The notes under the pieces: model-generated | Database searches by the model: none | Told to the model about the DNA's origin: nothing | Seen by the model: only the letters and a program-made list of their open reading frames with translations | Shown here: one piece after another, positions 20,791 to 29,669 of the stretch | Layout of the letters: the number at the start of each line of letters is the position of its first letter | Position numbering within the stretch: position 1 is the first letter of the stretch | DNA from: Cupriavidus basilensis | GTDB lineage: Bacteria; Pseudomonadota; Gammaproteobacteria; Burkholderiales; Burkholderiaceae | NCBI RefSeq assembly: GCF_000876015.1 | Contig: NZ_BBQM01000019.1 | Coordinates: 62,001 to 126,000, forward strand | Direction of reading: 5' to 3' | DNA: 64,000 nt | Position numbers and translations under genes: made by a program

Positions 20791-21502
20791 GCGCCGGCCG
20801 TTCGCGCTGACGCTCTGGCGCGCGGTGGAGGCGCAGCACGTGGTCTCGACCATGCCCCTGGTCGACAGCCTCGAGGAGCAGGCCGTGCTGGAGGCCGTGC
20901 TCGACGCCGGCAAGCCCGCCGTGCCGGCCGAGGCGCGCCATCTCCATTACCTGCTGTTCACGCCGTTCCGCTATCCGCCCTCGTCGTGGGGCTCGCGCTT
21001 TCGCGGCCCGCAGGACCCGGGCGTGTTCTATGGCGCCGAGCAGGTCCGCACCGCGTGCGCGGAGCTCGGCTACTGGCGCTGGCGCTTCCTGCGCGACAGC
21101 CCGGCGCTGCCGCGCATCGACGCGCGCCCGCACACGCTGTTCCAGGTCAGCGTGCGCACCGACGGCATCGCGCTCGACGCGCCGCCGCTGTCCGAGCACG
21201 CGGCCCGCTGGACCGACCCCGACCACTACGATGCCTGCCATGCGCTGGCGCGCGCCGCGCGCGAGGCCGGCCTCGGCATGATCCGCTACAGCTCGGTGCG
21301 CGATCCCGAGCACGGCCCCTGCGCCGCGCTGCTGACGCCGCGCGCGTTCGCCGAGCCGCAGCCGCTGACCACCACCACCTGGATGCTGACGGTGCGGCCC
21401 GACCGCGTGATCTGGCAGCGCGACGACCTGCTCCAGCGCGACAGCTTCCAGTTTCCCGCCGCGCCGTGGCAGGCGCCCGCCGCGGACGGCGCGCAGGACT
21501 GA
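20750..21502 (+). CDS. RES-domain toxin
   Basis: A 250-residue RES toxin (244 residues if the ATG at 20768 is used). The GTG at 20750 has GAGGG 8 bases upstream, so I kept it. The family name residues can be placed: Arg in LWRAVEAQH, Glu in TACAELGYWR, Ser in IRYSSVRDP. Characterised RES toxins deplete NAD+ by hydrolysis or phosphorolysis (the MbcT type). The overlap with the antitoxin gene (41 bases) implies coupled translation. It lies about 100 bases before an initiator tRNA gene. Confidence 0.88.
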   Translation: MSSTIWMPPAVASERRPFALTLWRAVEAQHVVSTMPLVDSLEEQAVLEAVLDAGKPAVPAEARHLHYLLFTPFRYPPSSWGSRFRGPQDPGVFYGAEQVRTACAELGYWRWRFLRDSPALPRIDARPHTLFQVSVRTDGIALDAPPLSEHAARWTDPDHYDACHALARAAREAGLGMIRYSSVRDPEHGPCAALLTPRAFAEPQPLTTTTWMLTVRPDRVIWQRDDLLQRDSFQFPAAPWQAPAADGAQD

Positions 21503-21564
21503 GCGCCGCCCGGTCCGCGTGGCGGGGCCGCCGCCTCGCCTAGCAGGGAATTGTGAATCGGGTG

Positions 21565-21593
21565 TTGCAATGCAAAAGGAATAGCCTTATAAT
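21565..21593 (+). promoter_or_regulatory. Promoter of the initiator tRNA gene
   Basis: TTGCAA (21565-21570) and TATAAT (21588-21593) are separated by 17 bases, about 16 bases upstream of the tRNA. Confidence 0.75.
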
Positions 21594-21609
21594 CTTTTTC
21601 TTCGACGGA

Positions 21610-21685
21610 CGCGGGGTGGAGCAGTTGGCAGCTCGTCGGGCTCATAACCCGAAGGTCGCAGGTTCAAGTCCTGCCCCCGCAACCA
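21610..21685 (+). tRNA. tRNA-fMet (initiator, CAT anticodon)
   Basis: A 76-base tRNA with encoded CCA. The anticodon stem-loop is TCGGGCTCATAACCCGA, with the three consecutive G:C pairs special to initiator tRNA, and position 1 is C facing A at 72, the unpaired end that marks initiators. The sequence closely resembles E. coli tRNA-fMet, with a D-loop one base shorter. It is a single gene with its own promoter and terminator. Confidence 0.95.
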
Positions 21686-21719
21686 ACACTTCGTCGAGAC
21701 ACCATGCAGCAAGACAATG

Positions 21720-21741
21720 ACGCCCTCCGAGGGCGTTTTTT
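21720..21741 (+). terminator. Intrinsic terminator after tRNA-fMet
   Basis: A 7-bp perfect stem ACGCCCT / AGGGCGT with a CCG loop and a run of six T. Confidence 0.85.
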
Positions 21742-21905
21742 GTTTTGTGCGTGTTTTGTGCGCCCGGCGCTGCGCACCGCCCGCGCAGCCGGCCGCGCAC
21801 CAGCATCCGGACATTCCCCGGGGCGCCCCGCGCAAGCGCATCGCACGGCTCCGGCAGCGTCCACGGGCGGTGATACACTTTCGCCATTCCTCCCGGACGC
21901 CCCTC

Positions 21906-22490
21906 ATGAAATTCTGCTCGAACTGCGGCCATGCGGTCGTGCTGCGCATCCCCGAAGGCGACTCGCGCCCGCGCCACCTGTGCGAGAACTGCGGCACCAT
22001 CCATTACGTCAACCCGCGCAACGTGGTCGGCACCATTCCCGTGTGGGAGGACAAGGTGCTGCTGTGCAAGCGCGCCATCGAGCCGCGCTACGGTTTCTGG
22101 ACGCTGCCGGCCGGCTTCATGGAGATCGGCGAGACCACCGCCCAGGGCGCCGCGCGCGAGACGCTGGAAGAAGCCGGCGCGCGCGTGCAGATCGGCGAGC
22201 TGTTCTCGATCCTCAATGTGCCGCACGTGCACCAGGTGCACCTGTTCTACCTGGCCACGCTGGAGGATCTCGACATCAGCGCGGGCGAGGAAAGCCTGGA
22301 GGTCAAGCTGGTCGAGGAGGCCGACGTGCCGTGGGACGAGCTGGCCTTCCCCACCGTGATCCACTCGCTGCGCTGCTTCTTCGCCGACCGCGCGGCGGGC
22401 AGGCTGGCCGACGGCAGTTTCCGCCTGCACAGCCTGGACATCGACAAGCCGATACGCCCGCTCACCAGCCGCGCCACGGTCGAGCCCTGA
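21906..22490 (+). CDS. NUDIX hydrolase with N-terminal zinc ribbon
   Basis: A 194-residue protein. Two CxxC pairs at the start (CSNCGH and CENCGTIHY) form a zinc ribbon. The NUDIX box follows at GFMEIGETTAQGAARETLEE with the continuation AGARVQIGEL, all catalytic glutamates intact. This subgroup cleaves nucleoside diphosphate compounds such as ADP-ribose or NADH; the exact substrate cannot be read from sequence. It is upstream of aat with a 49-base gap. Confidence 0.88.
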   Translation: MKFCSNCGHAVVLRIPEGDSRPRHLCENCGTIHYVNPRNVVGTIPVWEDKVLLCKRAIEPRYGFWTLPAGFMEIGETTAQGAARETLEEAGARVQIGELFSILNVPHVHQVHLFYLATLEDLDISAGEESLEVKLVEEADVPWDELAFPTVIHSLRCFFADRAAGRLADGSFRLHSLDIDKPIRPLTSRATVEP

Positions 22491-22539
22491 TCCCTTCACC
22501 CGAGGCCGCTCCCGCCGCCCGCGCACCCGCCCATCCCGC

Positions 22540-23292
22540 ATGATCACCTGGCTGGATCCGCATGATCCGTTTCCGCCGGTCGAGCGTGCGCTCGGCCCGG
22601 GCACGGACGCGCCCGGCCTGCTCGCCGCCAGCCGCGAGCTCTCGGCCCAGCGCCTGCTGCTGGCCTACCGGCAAGGCATCTTTCCGTGGTACGCCGAAGG
22701 CCAGCCGGTGCTGTGGTGGAGCACCGACCCGCGCATGGTACTGCCGCCGCAGGCGCTGCGCGTGTCCGCCACCTTCCGCAAGACCCTGCGGCGCGTGCTG
22801 CGCGACCCGGACTGGGAGATCCGCGTCGACGCCGGCTTCACCGAGGTCATGCAGGCCTGCGCGCTGACGCCGCGCGAGGGCCAGCACGGCACGTGGATCA
22901 CCGAGGACATCATCGCCGCCTACGGCGCGCTGCACCAGAACGGCCTGGCCCACAGCGTGGAGAGCTGGTACCGCGGCGAGCGCGTGGGCGGCCTGTACGG
23001 CGTGGCGCTGGGGCGCATGTTCTACGGCGAATCGATGTTCGCGCGCCGCACCGACGCCTCCAAGATCGCGCTGGCCGCGCTATGCGCGTTCCTCGGCATG
23101 CACGGCGTGGCGATGATAGACTGCCAGCAGGAAACCGACCATCTGGCCTCGCTCGGCGCCAGCCCGATTCCGCGCGCGGAGTTCGCGGCGCATGTGCGCC
23201 TTGCCACCCGCCAGCCGGACATCGAGCCGTGGCGCTTCGACAAGACAGTGCTCCGGCACTGGACCCTGGCGCCGGACACGGCCTGCGGCTAG
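22540..23292 (+). CDS. aat: Leucyl/phenylalanyl-tRNA-protein transferase
   Basis: A 250-residue Aat protein, which moves Leu or Phe from aminoacyl-tRNA to proteins starting with Lys or Arg and so creates N-degrons read by ClpS/ClpAP. Family sequence is clear: YRQGIFPWY, WWSTDPRMVL, HVESWY-like AHSVESWYRGERVGGLYGV, and GRMFYGESMFARRTDASK. Length fits the family. The next gene, bpt, encodes the second N-degron transferase, so the pair forms a functional unit. Confidence 0.94.
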   Translation: MITWLDPHDPFPPVERALGPGTDAPGLLAASRELSAQRLLLAYRQGIFPWYAEGQPVLWWSTDPRMVLPPQALRVSATFRKTLRRVLRDPDWEIRVDAGFTEVMQACALTPREGQHGTWITEDIIAAYGALHQNGLAHSVESWYRGERVGGLYGVALGRMFYGESMFARRTDASKIALAALCAFLGMHGVAMIDCQQETDHLASLGASPIPRAEFAAHVRLATRQPDIEPWRFDKTVLRHWTLAPDTACG

Positions 23293-23368
23293 CGCCCGCG
23301 AGCGCACGCCGCACACCGCGCGGCGGCTTCCCTTGCATCGCCGTTTCATCCCTGGCCGCCGCAGACAA

Positions 23369-24199
23369 ATGAGCAAGCTAAAGGAACTACCCCTTTCCGC
23401 GCTGCAGTTCTACGCCACCGCGCCCTATGCTTGCAGCTACCTGGACGGGCGCATGGCGCGCTCGCAGGTGGCCACCCCGGCCCACCTGATCAACGCGGAC
23501 GTCTATTCGCGGCTGGTGCGCGCGGGCTTCCGCCGCAGCGGCATCTTCACCTACCGCCCCTATTGCGACGAATGCCACGCCTGCACGCCGTGCCGCGTGC
23601 TGGTGGACCGCTTCGCGCCGGACCGCAGCCAGCGCCGCGCGTGGCGCCAGCACGAGGGCCTGCAGGCGCTGGTGGCGCCGCTGACCTACGTCGAGGAACA
23701 CTACGCGCTCTACCTGCTGTACCAGTCGATGCGCCACGCCGGCGGCGGCATGGACCAGGACAGCCGCGACCAGTACGAGCAGTTCCTGCTGCAAAGCCGC
23801 GTCAACTCGCGCCTGGTGGAATTCCGCGAGCCGCCGGGCTCGCCCGAGGCCGGGCGCCTGCGCATGGTCAGCATGATCGACGTGCTCGACGACGGCCTGT
23901 CCTCCGTCTACACCTTCTACGATCCGCTGGAGATGGGCGCGAGCTACGGCACCTACAACATCCTGTGGCAGATCCGCCAGGCGCGCGAGCTGGCGCTGCC
24001 GCACCTGTACCTCGGCTACTGGATCGCCGACAGCCGCAAGATGGCCTACAAGGCACGCTACCAGCCGCTTCAGGTCCTGACCGGCAACCAGTGGCGGCCG
24101 TTCGACGCGCCCGCCGCGCCGGCGCCGCAGGGCGCGCCCACCGCCGCGCCCGTGATCCCGCCGCAGCCCGGCGAGAACGGGCCCGGCGGCACGCTCTAG
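23369..24199 (+). CDS. bpt: Aspartate/glutamate leucyl-transferase Bpt (arginyl-transferase family)
   Basis: A 276-residue member of the Ate1/Bpt family. In bacteria such as Vibrio vulnificus, Bpt attaches Leu to N-terminal Asp or Glu, feeding the ClpS N-degron pathway. Visible: FYATAPYACSYLDGRMARSQ, the Cys-rich YCDECHACTPCRV (about residues 64-76), SVYTFYDP and YLGYWI. The C-terminal 30 or so residues are Ala/Pro-rich. Start ATG at 23369. It follows aat by 76 bases on the same strand. Confidence 0.92.
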   Translation: MSKLKELPLSALQFYATAPYACSYLDGRMARSQVATPAHLINADVYSRLVRAGFRRSGIFTYRPYCDECHACTPCRVLVDRFAPDRSQRRAWRQHEGLQALVAPLTYVEEHYALYLLYQSMRHAGGGMDQDSRDQYEQFLLQSRVNSRLVEFREPPGSPEAGRLRMVSMIDVLDDGLSSVYTFYDPLEMGASYGTYNILWQIRQARELALPHLYLGYWIADSRKMAYKARYQPLQVLTGNQWRPFDAPAAPAPQGAPTAAPVIPPQPGENGPGGTL

Positions 24200-24286
24200 C
24201 CGCCACGCGCGGCGCGCGCAGTGCGCTCGCGGGGCGGCCCAGCCGTTACAATGCCGGCCTGGCCCCGACTTCCAAGCTGATCCCCT

Positions 24287-25321
24287 GTGCTGAACGCGCT
24301 CTATCCCCTGTTTCGCCCCGCCCTGTTCTCGATGGATGCCGAGGACGCCCACCACTTCACGCTGAACAACCTGCGCCGCGCCAAGCGCCTCGGGCTGGCG
24401 GGCTGCATCGGCAACACCATCGCCGACGACCCGCGCACCGTGATGGGCGTGCGCTTTCCCAACCCGGTCGGCCTGGCCGCCGGCCTGGACAAGGACGGCG
24501 CGTACATCGACGCGCTGGCCGCGTTCGGCTTCGGCTTCATCGAAGTGGGCACCGTGACGCCGCGCGCGCAGCCGGGCAACCCGCGCCCGCGCATGTTCCG
24601 CCTGCCCCAGGCCGACGCGCTGATCAACCGCATGGGCTTCAACAACGGCGGCGTGGACGCCTTCATCGCCAACGTCACCGCCTCGCGGTGGAAGGCCGAG
24701 GGCGGCGTGCTGGGCCTGAACATCGGCAAGAACGCCGACACGCCGATCGAGCGCGCGGTGGACGACTACCTGCACTGCCTGGAGCGCATCTACCCGCACG
24801 CCAGCTACGTCACCGTCAACATCTCCTCGCCCAACACCAAGAACCTGCGCCAGCTGCAGGGCGCGAGCGAGCTCGACAGCCTGCTGTCCACGCTCAAGGC
24901 CGCGCAGCAGCGCCTGGCCGACCAGCACAAGCGCTACGTGCCGCTGGCGCTGAAGATCGCCCCCGACCTCGACGCCGACCAGATCGGCAACATCGGCGAC
25001 GCGCTGGTGCGCCACCGCATCGACGGCGTGATCGCCACCAACACCACCATCGCGCGCGACGCGGTCAAGGGCCTGCCGCACGGCGAGGAAGCCGGCGGCC
25101 TGTCGGGCCGGCCGGTGTTCGCGGCCTCCACGCGGGTGGTCGAGGGCCTGCGCGCGGTGGTCGGCGAGGCCGTGCCCATCGTCGGCGTGGGCGGCATCTT
25201 CGGCGGCGCCGACGCGCGCGCCAAGATCGCCGCGGGCGCGCAGCTGGTGCAGGTCTACAGCGGGCTGATCTACCGCGGGCCGGTGCTGGTGAAGGAATGC
25301 GCGGAGGCGCTGCGGGGCTGA
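24287..25321 (+). CDS. pyrD: Dihydroorotate dehydrogenase, class 2 (quinone-linked)
   Basis: A 344-residue membrane-associated flavoenzyme that oxidises dihydroorotate to orotate in pyrimidine synthesis. The N-terminal amphipathic segment (LNALYPLFRPALFSM) anchors it to the membrane, as in class 2 enzymes. Motifs: GLAAGLDKDG, INRMGFNNGG, and the catalytic Ser region VNISSPNTKNLR. It starts with GTG at 24287; no better ATG exists near the conserved N-terminus. Confidence 0.94.
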   Translation: MLNALYPLFRPALFSMDAEDAHHFTLNNLRRAKRLGLAGCIGNTIADDPRTVMGVRFPNPVGLAAGLDKDGAYIDALAAFGFGFIEVGTVTPRAQPGNPRPRMFRLPQADALINRMGFNNGGVDAFIANVTASRWKAEGGVLGLNIGKNADTPIERAVDDYLHCLERIYPHASYVTVNISSPNTKNLRQLQGASELDSLLSTLKAAQQRLADQHKRYVPLALKIAPDLDADQIGNIGDALVRHRIDGVIATNTTIARDAVKGLPHGEEAGGLSGRPVFAASTRVVEGLRAVVGEAVPIVGVGGIFGGADARAKIAAGAQLVQVYSGLIYRGPVLVKECAEALRG

Positions 25322-25335
25322 CACGGGTCTGGTGC

Positions 25336-25379
25336 GGGCCCGATGTGGGGCCGATGTGGGCCCGATGTGGGCACGATGT
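25336..25379 (+). repeat. Four tandem copies of an 11-bp unit
   Basis: GGGCCCGATGT and close variants repeat four times head to tail (units at 25336, 25347, 25358 and 25369; each variant differs at one or two positions). It lies between pyrD and the aldo/keto reductase gene. Confidence 0.85.
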
Positions 25380-25457
25380 GCGCCTCATACGCGGTTTTCC
25401 CAATCGCCGTATCATCCCCATCCCACTCTCCTCCGTGTGACAAGGACAAAGAACGTC

Positions 25458-26519
25458 ATGGAAACCATCCGTCTGGGCCGCAGCGACCTGGAAGTCTCTC
25501 GCATCTGCCTCGGCACCATGACCTTCGGCGAGCAGAACACCGAAGCCGAAGGCCACAGCCAGCTCGATTACGCCGTCTCGCGCGGCATCAACTTCATCGA
25601 CACGGCCGAGATGTATCCGGTCAAGCCGCGCGCCGAAACCTACGGCAGCACCGAGCGCATCGTCGGCACCTGGCTCAAGCGCCAGCAGCGCGACCGCATC
25701 GTGCTGGCCACCAAGGTGGCCGGCCCGGCCCGCATGCCGTGGATCCGCAACGGCGGCGACCTCACGCCGCAGAGCATCCGCGAGGCGGTGGACGCCTCGC
25801 TGGCGCGCCTGCAGACCGACTACATCGACCTCTACCAGATCCACTGGCCGGCCCGCAACGCGCCCAACTTCGGCCAGAAGCAGTTCGATCCGGCCAAGGA
25901 GCGCGAGTGCACCTCGATCCAGGCCCAGCTCGAAACGATGGGCGAACTGGTGCGCGCCGGCAAGATCCGCTACGTGGGCGTGTCCAACGAAACGCCGTGG
26001 GGCGTGGCGGAGTTCGCCAAGCAGGCCGAGCTGCACGGCCTGCCGCGCATCGCCACCATCCAGAACCCGTACAACCTGCTCAACCGCAGCTTCGAGCAGG
26101 GCCTGGACGAGGCCTGCTTCCGCACCGACGTGAGCCTGCTGGTGTACAGCCCGCTGGCGTTCGGCCAGCTCACCGGCAAGTACCTCGCCGGCACGCCGGA
26201 GCAGCCGGCGTTCGACGCGCAGGCCAAGGGCCGCCTGACCCGCTTCCCGGCCGACTGGAGCCCGCGCTACCTGCGCCCGGAAAGCCTGGCCGCATCGGCG
26301 CGCTACGTGAAGCTGGCGCGCGCGCACGGCATCTCGCCGGCCACGCTGGCGCTGGCCTGGAGCTACTCGCGCTGGTTCGCCGCCAGCACCATCATCGGCG
26401 CCACCTCGCTGGAGCAACTGCGCGAGGACGTCGATGCATGGCAGGCGCGCTCGTTGCCCGAAGACGTCACCGCGGCGATCGAGCGCATCCACGCCGAAAT
26501 CAACAACCCGGCGCAATAA
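25458..26519 (+). CDS. NADP-dependent aldo/keto reductase, Tas-like
   Basis: A 353-residue aldo/keto reductase with the usual barrel. The tetrad can be placed: Asp in FIDTAEMYP (about residue 49), Tyr four residues on, Lys in VLATKVAG and His in YQIHWP. It is closest in feel to the Tas proteins, which include the MYPVKPRAETYGSTE-type segment. The start is the ATG at 25458. It appears to be transcribed alone. Physiological substrate unknown. Confidence 0.88.
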   Translation: METIRLGRSDLEVSRICLGTMTFGEQNTEAEGHSQLDYAVSRGINFIDTAEMYPVKPRAETYGSTERIVGTWLKRQQRDRIVLATKVAGPARMPWIRNGGDLTPQSIREAVDASLARLQTDYIDLYQIHWPARNAPNFGQKQFDPAKERECTSIQAQLETMGELVRAGKIRYVGVSNETPWGVAEFAKQAELHGLPRIATIQNPYNLLNRSFEQGLDEACFRTDVSLLVYSPLAFGQLTGKYLAGTPEQPAFDAQAKGRLTRFPADWSPRYLRPESLAASARYVKLARAHGISPATLALAWSYSRWFAASTIIGATSLEQLREDVDAWQARSLPEDVTAAIERIHAEINNPAQ

Positions 26520-26846
26520 GAACGCGCAGCAAGCAGGCGCCTGGCGCCGCGCCACCCGCGCCCCGCCCTACCCGCGGCTTGCCCCTTCCGGCGCACTGGA
26601 ACGGGGCAAAGCGGGCAAATCGGGCGGCGAAAATGGTATCCTCGCAGGCTTATCGCCGTCGCAAACCGTCGCGCCACGGCGACTGCCTGCCCGCCGCCAG
26701 GCAAGTCGCCGCGCCACGGCTGCGGCCGGCCCGCGCCGATCCGCCACGGATCCGCGGCCGGCCGGGACGGCGGACCGGACCTGAGACCGGTGAAAAACAA
26801 TGAGCGGCTCACCACCCAGAACCCATATCCGGGGGAGATCATAACC
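26520..26846 (+). other. Long structured leader region upstream of the DUF534 ABC importer
   Basis: This 327-base stretch has a possible -10 TATCCT at 26637-26642 followed by about 200 bases of highly self-complementary sequence. The clearest hairpin is 26724-26763: GGCCGGCC pairs with GGCCGGCC, enclosing GATCCG-CCA-CGGATC. A second small hairpin is GCCTG...CAGGC at about 26684-26703. There is no obvious leader peptide rich in a single amino acid and no riboswitch I recognise. Confidence 0.45.
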
Positions 26847-27818
26847 ATGAAGTGCCTGAAGACATCGACCAAGACCATCCTGGCCAGCGCCGTGGCCCTC
26901 GCGCTGCTGTACGGCGGCGCCGTGCAGGCCCAGACCGTCAAGGTGCTCTCGATCGTCGACCATCCTGCGCTGGACGCCATCCGCGACGGCGTGCGCGACG
27001 AGCTGAAGAGCGCCGGCTATGACGCCGACAAGAACCTGAAGTGGGAATACCAGAGCGCGCAGGGCAATACCGGCACCGCCGCCCAGATCGCCCGCAAGTT
27101 CGTCGGCGACCAGCCCAGCGTGATCGTCGCCATCGCCACGCCGTCGGCGCAGGCCGTGGTGGCCGCCACCAAGTCGGTGCCAGTGGTGTATTCCGGCGTG
27201 ACCGACCCGGTCGCCGCGCAACTCGTCAAGGGCTGGAGCGCCTCCGGCACCAACGTGACCGGCGTGTCGGACAAGCTGCCGCTGGACAGGCAGGTCGCCC
27301 TGATCAAGCGCGTGGTGCCCAAGGTCAAGACCGTCGGCATGGTCTACAACCCCGGCGAGGCCAACTCGGTGGTGGTGGTCAAGGAACTGAAGGCGCTGCT
27401 GGCCAAGGAAGGCCTGGCGCTCAAGGAAGCCGCCGCGCCGCGCACGGTGGACATCGGCGCCGCCGCCAAGAGCCTGATCGGCAAGGTCGACGTGATCTAC
27501 ACCAACACCGACAACAACGTGGTGTCGGCGTACGAGGCCCTGGTCAAGGTCGCCAACGAGTCCAGGATCCCGCTGGTGGCGGCCGATACCGACAGCGTCA
27601 AGCGCGGCGCCATCGCGGCGCTGGGCATCAACTACGGCGACCTCGGCCACCAGACCGGCAAGGTGGTGGTGCGCATCCTGAAGGGCGAGAAGCCCGGCGC
27701 GATCGCCTCCGAGACCAGCGACAAGCTCGAACTGTTCGTGAACACCGGCGCGGCCGAGAAGCAAGGCGTGACGCTCTCGCCCGAACTGATCAAGGAAGCG
27801 AAGACCGTCATCAAGTAA
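26847..27818 (+). CDS. ABC transporter substrate-binding protein (DUF534 / TrpX-like)
   Basis: A 323-residue periplasmic binding protein with a signal peptide (about residues 1-28, ending GGAVQAQ). VKVLSIVDHPALDAIRDGVRD and PSVIVAIATPSAQAV are typical of the ABC_sub_bind (DUF534) family, which includes binders proposed for tryptophan/tyrosine and other small ligands. The ATG at 26847 has GGGGGAG upstream. It heads a three-gene importer operon with the following permease and ATPase. Ligand unknown. Confidence 0.87.
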   Translation: MKCLKTSTKTILASAVALALLYGGAVQAQTVKVLSIVDHPALDAIRDGVRDELKSAGYDADKNLKWEYQSAQGNTGTAAQIARKFVGDQPSVIVAIATPSAQAVVAATKSVPVVYSGVTDPVAAQLVKGWSASGTNVTGVSDKLPLDRQVALIKRVVPKVKTVGMVYNPGEANSVVVVKELKALLAKEGLALKEAAAPRTVDIGAAAKSLIGKVDVIYTNTDNNVVSAYEALVKVANESRIPLVAADTDSVKRGAIAALGINYGDLGHQTGKVVVRILKGEKPGAIASETSDKLELFVNTGAAEKQGVTLSPELIKEAKTVIK

Positions 27819-27966
27819 GACGGCACGCCGAGCCTGCGCGCACGCGCGCAGGCGGCTCTATCCGGGCCGCCCCCCGGAACGCCCGCGCCGCGCCGCCTGA
27901 CCCGGGCGGCGCGCCGGGCGTTTCAGATCCGGCCTCCCGTGCCGGAAACAGCAACTGGATTTCCCC

Positions 27967-28860
27967 ATGTCCCTCTTTTCCATCCTGGGTGCACTGGAGA
28001 TCGGCCTGATCTTCAGCCTCGTCGCCCTGGGGGTGCTGATCTCCTTTCGCATCCTCAACTTCCCCGACCTGACCGTCGACGGCAGCTTCCCGCTGGGCGG
28101 CGCCGTGGCCGCCACGCTGATCGCCTCGGGCCAGGACCCGTTCCTGGCCACCGCGCTGGCGATCGTGGCGGGCGCCTTCGCCGGCTTCGTCACCGGCTGG
28201 CTCAACGTGCGCCTCAAGATCATGGACCTGCTCGCCAGTATCCTGATGATGATCGCGCTGTACTCGGTCAACCTGCGCGTGATGGGCAAGCCCAACGTGC
28301 CGCTGATCACCGAATCCACCATCTTCACCATCCTGCAGCCCGACTGGCTGCCGGACTACGTGCTGCGCCCGGCGCTGCTGCTGGTCGTGGTGGTCGCGGC
28401 CAAGCTCGGCCTCGACTGGTTCTTCTCGTCGCAACTCGGCCTGGCCATGCGCGCCACCGGCGCCAACCCGCGCATGGCGCGCGCCCAGGGCATCGCCACC
28501 GGCCGCGCCACGCTGGCCGGCATGGCGCTGTCCAACGGCCTGGTCGCGCTGGCCGGCGCGCTGTTCGCGCAGACCCAGGGCGGCTCCGACATCTCGATGG
28601 GCATCGGCACCATCGTGATCGGCCTGGCCGCGGTCATCATCGGCGAGAGCATCCTGCCGGCGCGCCGGCTGGTCTACACCACGCTGGCCGTGGTGCTCGG
28701 CGCCATCCTGTACCGCTTCTTCATCGCGCTGGCGCTCAACAGCGAATTCATCGGCCTCAAGGCGCAGGACCTGAACCTCGTCACCGCGGTGCTGGTCACC
28801 GGCGCGCTGGTGCTGCCGGGAACCCGCAAGAAGCTGTTCGGCCGCAAGGGAGGTGCTTGA
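27967..28860 (+). CDS. ABC transporter permease of the DUF534-type importer
   Basis: A 297-residue permease of the BPD_transp_2 family with about 8-9 hydrophobic segments. LGVLISFRILNFPDLTVDGS at the start and GNPRMARAQG-like ATGANPRMARAQGIATG in the middle are common to this importer type. It ends one base before the ATPase start, so the two are coupled. Confidence 0.88.
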   Translation: MSLFSILGALEIGLIFSLVALGVLISFRILNFPDLTVDGSFPLGGAVAATLIASGQDPFLATALAIVAGAFAGFVTGWLNVRLKIMDLLASILMMIALYSVNLRVMGKPNVPLITESTIFTILQPDWLPDYVLRPALLLVVVVAAKLGLDWFFSSQLGLAMRATGANPRMARAQGIATGRATLAGMALSNGLVALAGALFAQTQGGSDISMGIGTIVIGLAAVIIGESILPARRLVYTTLAVVLGAILYRFFIALALNSEFIGLKAQDLNLVTAVLVTGALVLPGTRKKLFGRKGGA

Positions 28861-28861
28861 G

Positions 28862-29656
28862 ATGCTGCGCGCGCAAGACCTGAAACTGACCTTCAATCCC
28901 GGCACCCCGATCGAGACGCGCGCGCTGCGCGGCCTCAGCCTGGACATCCCCACCGGCCAGTTCGTGGCCGTGATCGGCTCCAACGGCGCCGGCAAGTCCA
29001 CCTTCCTCAACGCCATCAGCGGCGACCAGATGGTGGACAGCGGCAGCATCACGATCGACGACACCGACGTCACGCGCAAGCCGGCGTGGGACCGCGCCCA
29101 CCTGGTGGCGCGCGTGTTCCAGGACCCGATGGCGGGCACCTGCGAAGCGCTGACGATCGAGGAAAACATGGCGCTGGCGATGGCGCGCGGCAGCCGCCGC
29201 GGTTTCCGCGCGGCGCTCAACAAGCCCTCGCGCGAGCTGTTCCGCGACAAGCTGCGCCTGCTCAACCTGGGCCTGGAAAACCGCCTGACCGACCGCATCG
29301 GCCTGCTCTCCGGCGGCCAGCGCCAGGCCGTGAGCCTGCTGATGGCCTCGCTGCAGCCCTCGCGCATCCTGCTGCTCGACGAGCACACCGCCGCGCTCGA
29401 TCCCAAGACCGCCGCCTTCGTGCTGGAACTGACCGCCAAGATCGTGGAGGACAGCAAGCTCACCACCATGATGGTCACGCACAGCATGCGCCAGGCGCTC
29501 GACTACGGCCAGCGCACGGTGATGCTGCATCAGGGGCAGGTGGTGCTGGACGTGTCCGGCGAACAGCGCGCCGGACTCGACGTGCCCGACCTGCTGCGCA
29601 TGTTCGAGCAGACGCGGCACGAGCAACTGGATGACGACGCGTTGCTGTTGAGCTGA
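28862..29656 (+). CDS. ABC transporter ATPase of the DUF534-type importer
   Basis: A 264-residue ABC ATPase: Walker A GSNGAGKST, signature LSGGQRQAVSLLMA, Walker B ILLLDEHTAALDP. The start ATG at 28862 has GGGAGG 8 bases upstream; a GTG nine bases earlier is in frame but would cover the RBS. Third gene of the importer operon; a strong hairpin follows. Confidence 0.9.
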   Translation: MLRAQDLKLTFNPGTPIETRALRGLSLDIPTGQFVAVIGSNGAGKSTFLNAISGDQMVDSGSITIDDTDVTRKPAWDRAHLVARVFQDPMAGTCEALTIEENMALAMARGSRRGFRAALNKPSRELFRDKLRLLNLGLENRLTDRIGLLSGGQRQAVSLLMASLQPSRILLLDEHTAALDPKTAAFVLELTAKIVEDSKLTTMMVTHSMRQALDYGQRTVMLHQGQVVLDVSGEQRAGLDVPDLLRMFEQTRHEQLDDDALLLS

Positions 29657-29669
29657 TTCGAGCGTTGCG

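Noticed and set aside
20750..21502. RES gene as a stand-alone enzyme
   Set aside because: Its start overlaps an Xre antitoxin with the matching toxin-binding domain, so the pair is a toxin-antitoxin system.
21610..21685. tRNA-Met as an elongator
   Set aside because: Three consecutive G:C pairs in the anticodon stem and the C1-A72 mismatch mark an initiator tRNA.
25336..25379. Tandem repeat as a CRISPR array
   Set aside because: Units are 11 bp with no spacers and no cas genes in the window.
26637..26846. Structured leader as a known riboswitch (for example T-box, TPP or cobalamin)
   Set aside because: No class-defining core sequence was seen; only generic GC-rich hairpins.
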